Assembly: GCA_964499285.1 (NCBI GenBank)
Contig: CAZCLA010000042.1
Location: forward strand, 1-24,468
Source of the DNA: JAGFIY01 sp964499285
Lineage (GTDB): Bacteria > Bacteroidota > Ignavibacteria > Ignavibacteriales > Melioribacteraceae
Direction: 5' to 3'
DNA: 24,468 bases
The position numbers and the translations under genes were made by a program. Below the pieces are notes generated by a model that was not told the origin of the DNA, did no database searches, and worked only from the letters and a program-made list of their open reading frames with translations. This document shows, piece after piece, positions 23,270 to 24,468 of this stretch (position 1 is its first letter; every line of letters starts with the position of its first letter).

Positions 23270-24468
23270 TTACTTCAACAACATCATTTTCTTTGTTGAT
23301 TGGAAGTTATCTGTTTGGATTCTGTAAATGTAAGCGCCACTTGGTAAGTTGCTGGCGTTGAAATTAAATTCATATACACCGGCTTCCAATTTCTCGTTTA
23401 CCAAAGTTGCAACTTCACTACCCAATATATCATATACCTTCAACGTTACAACATCTGCTTGAGGCAAGCTGAAGCTGATCTTAGTTGTCGGGTTAAATGG
23501 GTTCGGATAGTTTTGTGTTAATTCATATTTTGTTGGAATTACTTCGCCGAAGCTCAATGTCTGTAAGCCGGTTGTAACAAAATTACCGTTCTTCTCTAAC
23601 ATTGCACTCTTTTCATCTAAAGTAATTTCGAAATCTTCCGGTACATCTTGACCATCTTTCAGTCTGAAGTTTAATGTCAACAATTCATCTCCGGAGTTGA
23701 AATTAACCGGTTTGTCAATGTACATAACACCAACAAATCCATCGCCATTAACTACTGTAGCGTTCGTTAATTTGCTGTCCAATCCAACAAATTCATATTT
23801 ATCTGAATAGTTGAATCTCATCATCGCTGCACTTACTTCAGCATCACTTGTTACATAGTAAGGAACACTTACTTCTGATCCGATTGCTAAGCTTCGTGAT
23901 CCGGATTTTGTAACTTCCAACATCTTGAGACTTCTTAGTGTGTTGCCGTATGAGAAATCAGCATCACCGGCTAACCAAGCATAAAGAATTCCCATATCCA
24001 TATCTTCTCCACCATGAACAAAAGCTTCGTCACCAAAAGTACCAAGCCAATCAGGTTGATTGAATCCGTCGATATCACCAAATATTCTTTCGAATATCAT
24101 AACAGCGTCATTCCATCTAACTTCTCCGTCGGCTGTTACATCTGAAACAAAGAACATATCACCGGTTGGATAAGGTTCGGTTTTGTTAGCTTGTTTGCTT
24201 ACTAAGAAAGCATCTCGTGTATCAAGAGTATATGCAGGATAATCACTAACGATATCCAGCCAGAAAGTTCCCGGAGGCACTTCCATAAATTCGAACCAAC
24301 CATCTTCATTTGTAGTTGTTTCGAAGATATATTTTGAAGGCTCTTCACTTTCCATTCTTAATGTTGCACCGCTTATTGGATTTTCATTCGGATGCATTAA
24401 ATAACCATACATTGAAGTAAGAGGTGTAACAGCATGAATGGTTACATTATCGATTGCCCACCACCAAT
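23270..24468 (-). CDS. T9SS-exported protein, C-terminal part with dockerin-like, cohesin-like and sorting domains
   Basis: The frame stays open to the right edge, so the N-terminus is missing; 399 codons are visible. Reading continues above the internal ATG at 24412 with WWWAIDNVTIHAVTPLTS, the end of a lectin-like beta-sandwich. Next comes a carboxypeptidase-regulatory-like domain (YGYLMHPNENPISGATL to PGTFWLDI). A dockerin-like pair follows: DVTADGEVRWNDAVMIFERI looks like a calcium-binding EF-hand half, and GDADFSYGNT a weaker second. A cohesin-like beta domain follows (SEVSVPYYVTSDAEV, AAMMRFNYSDKYEFVG, GDELLTLNFRLKDG). The last ~85 residues are a type A T9SS sorting domain: YELTQNYPNPFNPTTKISF, VYDILGSEVATLV, GVYEFNFNASNLPSGAYIYRI, ending KKMMLLK. 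The protein is probably cell-surface anchored or released. Overall function is unknown because the catalytic or binding part lies beyond the window. Confidence 0.92.
   Translation of the reverse strand, partial: WWWAIDNVTIHAVTPLTSMYGYLMHPNENPISGATLRMESEEPSKYIFETTTNEDGWFEFMEVPPGTFWLDIVSDYPAYTLDTRDAFLVSKQANKTEPYPTGDMFFVSDVTADGEVRWNDAVMIFERIFGDIDGFNQPDWLGTFGDEAFVHGGEDMDMGILYAWLAGDADFSYGNTLRSLKMLEVTKSGSRSLAIGSEVSVPYYVTSDAEVSAAMMRFNYSDKYEFVGLDSKLTNATVVNGDGFVGVMYIDKPVNFNSGDELLTLNFRLKDGQDVPEDFEITLDEKSAMLEKNGNFVTTGLQTLSFGEVIPTKYELTQNYPNPFNPTTKISFSLPQADVVTLKVYDILGSEVATLVNEKLEAGVYEFNFNASNLPSGAYIYRIQTDNFQSTKKMMLLK

Noticed and set aside
1..24468. CRISPR arrays, tRNA or rRNA genes, insertion sequences, prophage or defence systems
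   Set aside because: No regularly spaced repeats, cloverleaf-like sequences, transposase motifs or nuclease/helicase defence proteins were found on either strand.

Overview
The window is AT-rich, densely coded bacterial chromosome. It most resembles the Ignavibacteria/Melioribacter branch of the Bacteroidota-Chlorobi group. Four signs point there: a type IX secretion C-terminal sorting domain with the YPNPFNPTT motif (right edge), a TonB receptor that begins with a carboxypeptidase-regulatory-like domain, two large secreted Asp-box (BNR/VPS10-like) propeller proteins, and a pyruvoyl-dependent arginine decarboxylase. The lineage is an inference from protein style. A 100-N run at 22395-22494 shows that this is a draft scaffold.

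Layout, left to right. Positions 1-5101 read on the minus strand: a SAM methyltransferase, an SLC45-like MFS sugar transporter, a secreted PPC-like protein, and the N-terminal 581 codons of a BNR propeller protein that leaves the window. Positions 5238-7497 read on the plus strand as a tight three-gene unit: smpB, tyrS and pdaD (arginine to agmatine). Both smpB and tyrS use TTG starts with clear ribosome binding sites.

Positions 12131-7501 (minus) form the most informative block. A TPP riboswitch has a visible antiterminator/terminator pair. It is followed by a TonB-dependent receptor, thiamine pyrophosphokinase (thiN) and a sodium:solute symporter, with zero spacing or overlap between the genes. 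This reads as a complete thiamin salvage route: outer membrane uptake, inner membrane uptake, then pyrophosphorylation to TPP. The symporter is the novel candidate in that route.

Immediately upstream on the same strand lies an MltD-like lytic transglycosylase lipoprotein with seven LysM repeats (14953-12164). Its divergent intergenic region (14954-15236) holds two inverted repeats. A plus-strand gene of unknown function (15237-16481), probably an outer membrane barrel, follows. Positions 23010-16486 (minus) carry a large secreted BNR propeller protein broken by the assembly gap, a terminator, a GH92 alpha-mannosidase and a beta-lactamase-fold serine hydrolase. The right edge holds the C-terminal 399 codons of a T9SS cargo protein with dockerin-like and cohesin-like parts, followed by its own terminator.

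I found no rRNA, tRNA, CRISPR array, transposase or phage gene. No gene-free stretch exceeds 300 bases. The longest are 14954-15236 and 23011-23269.
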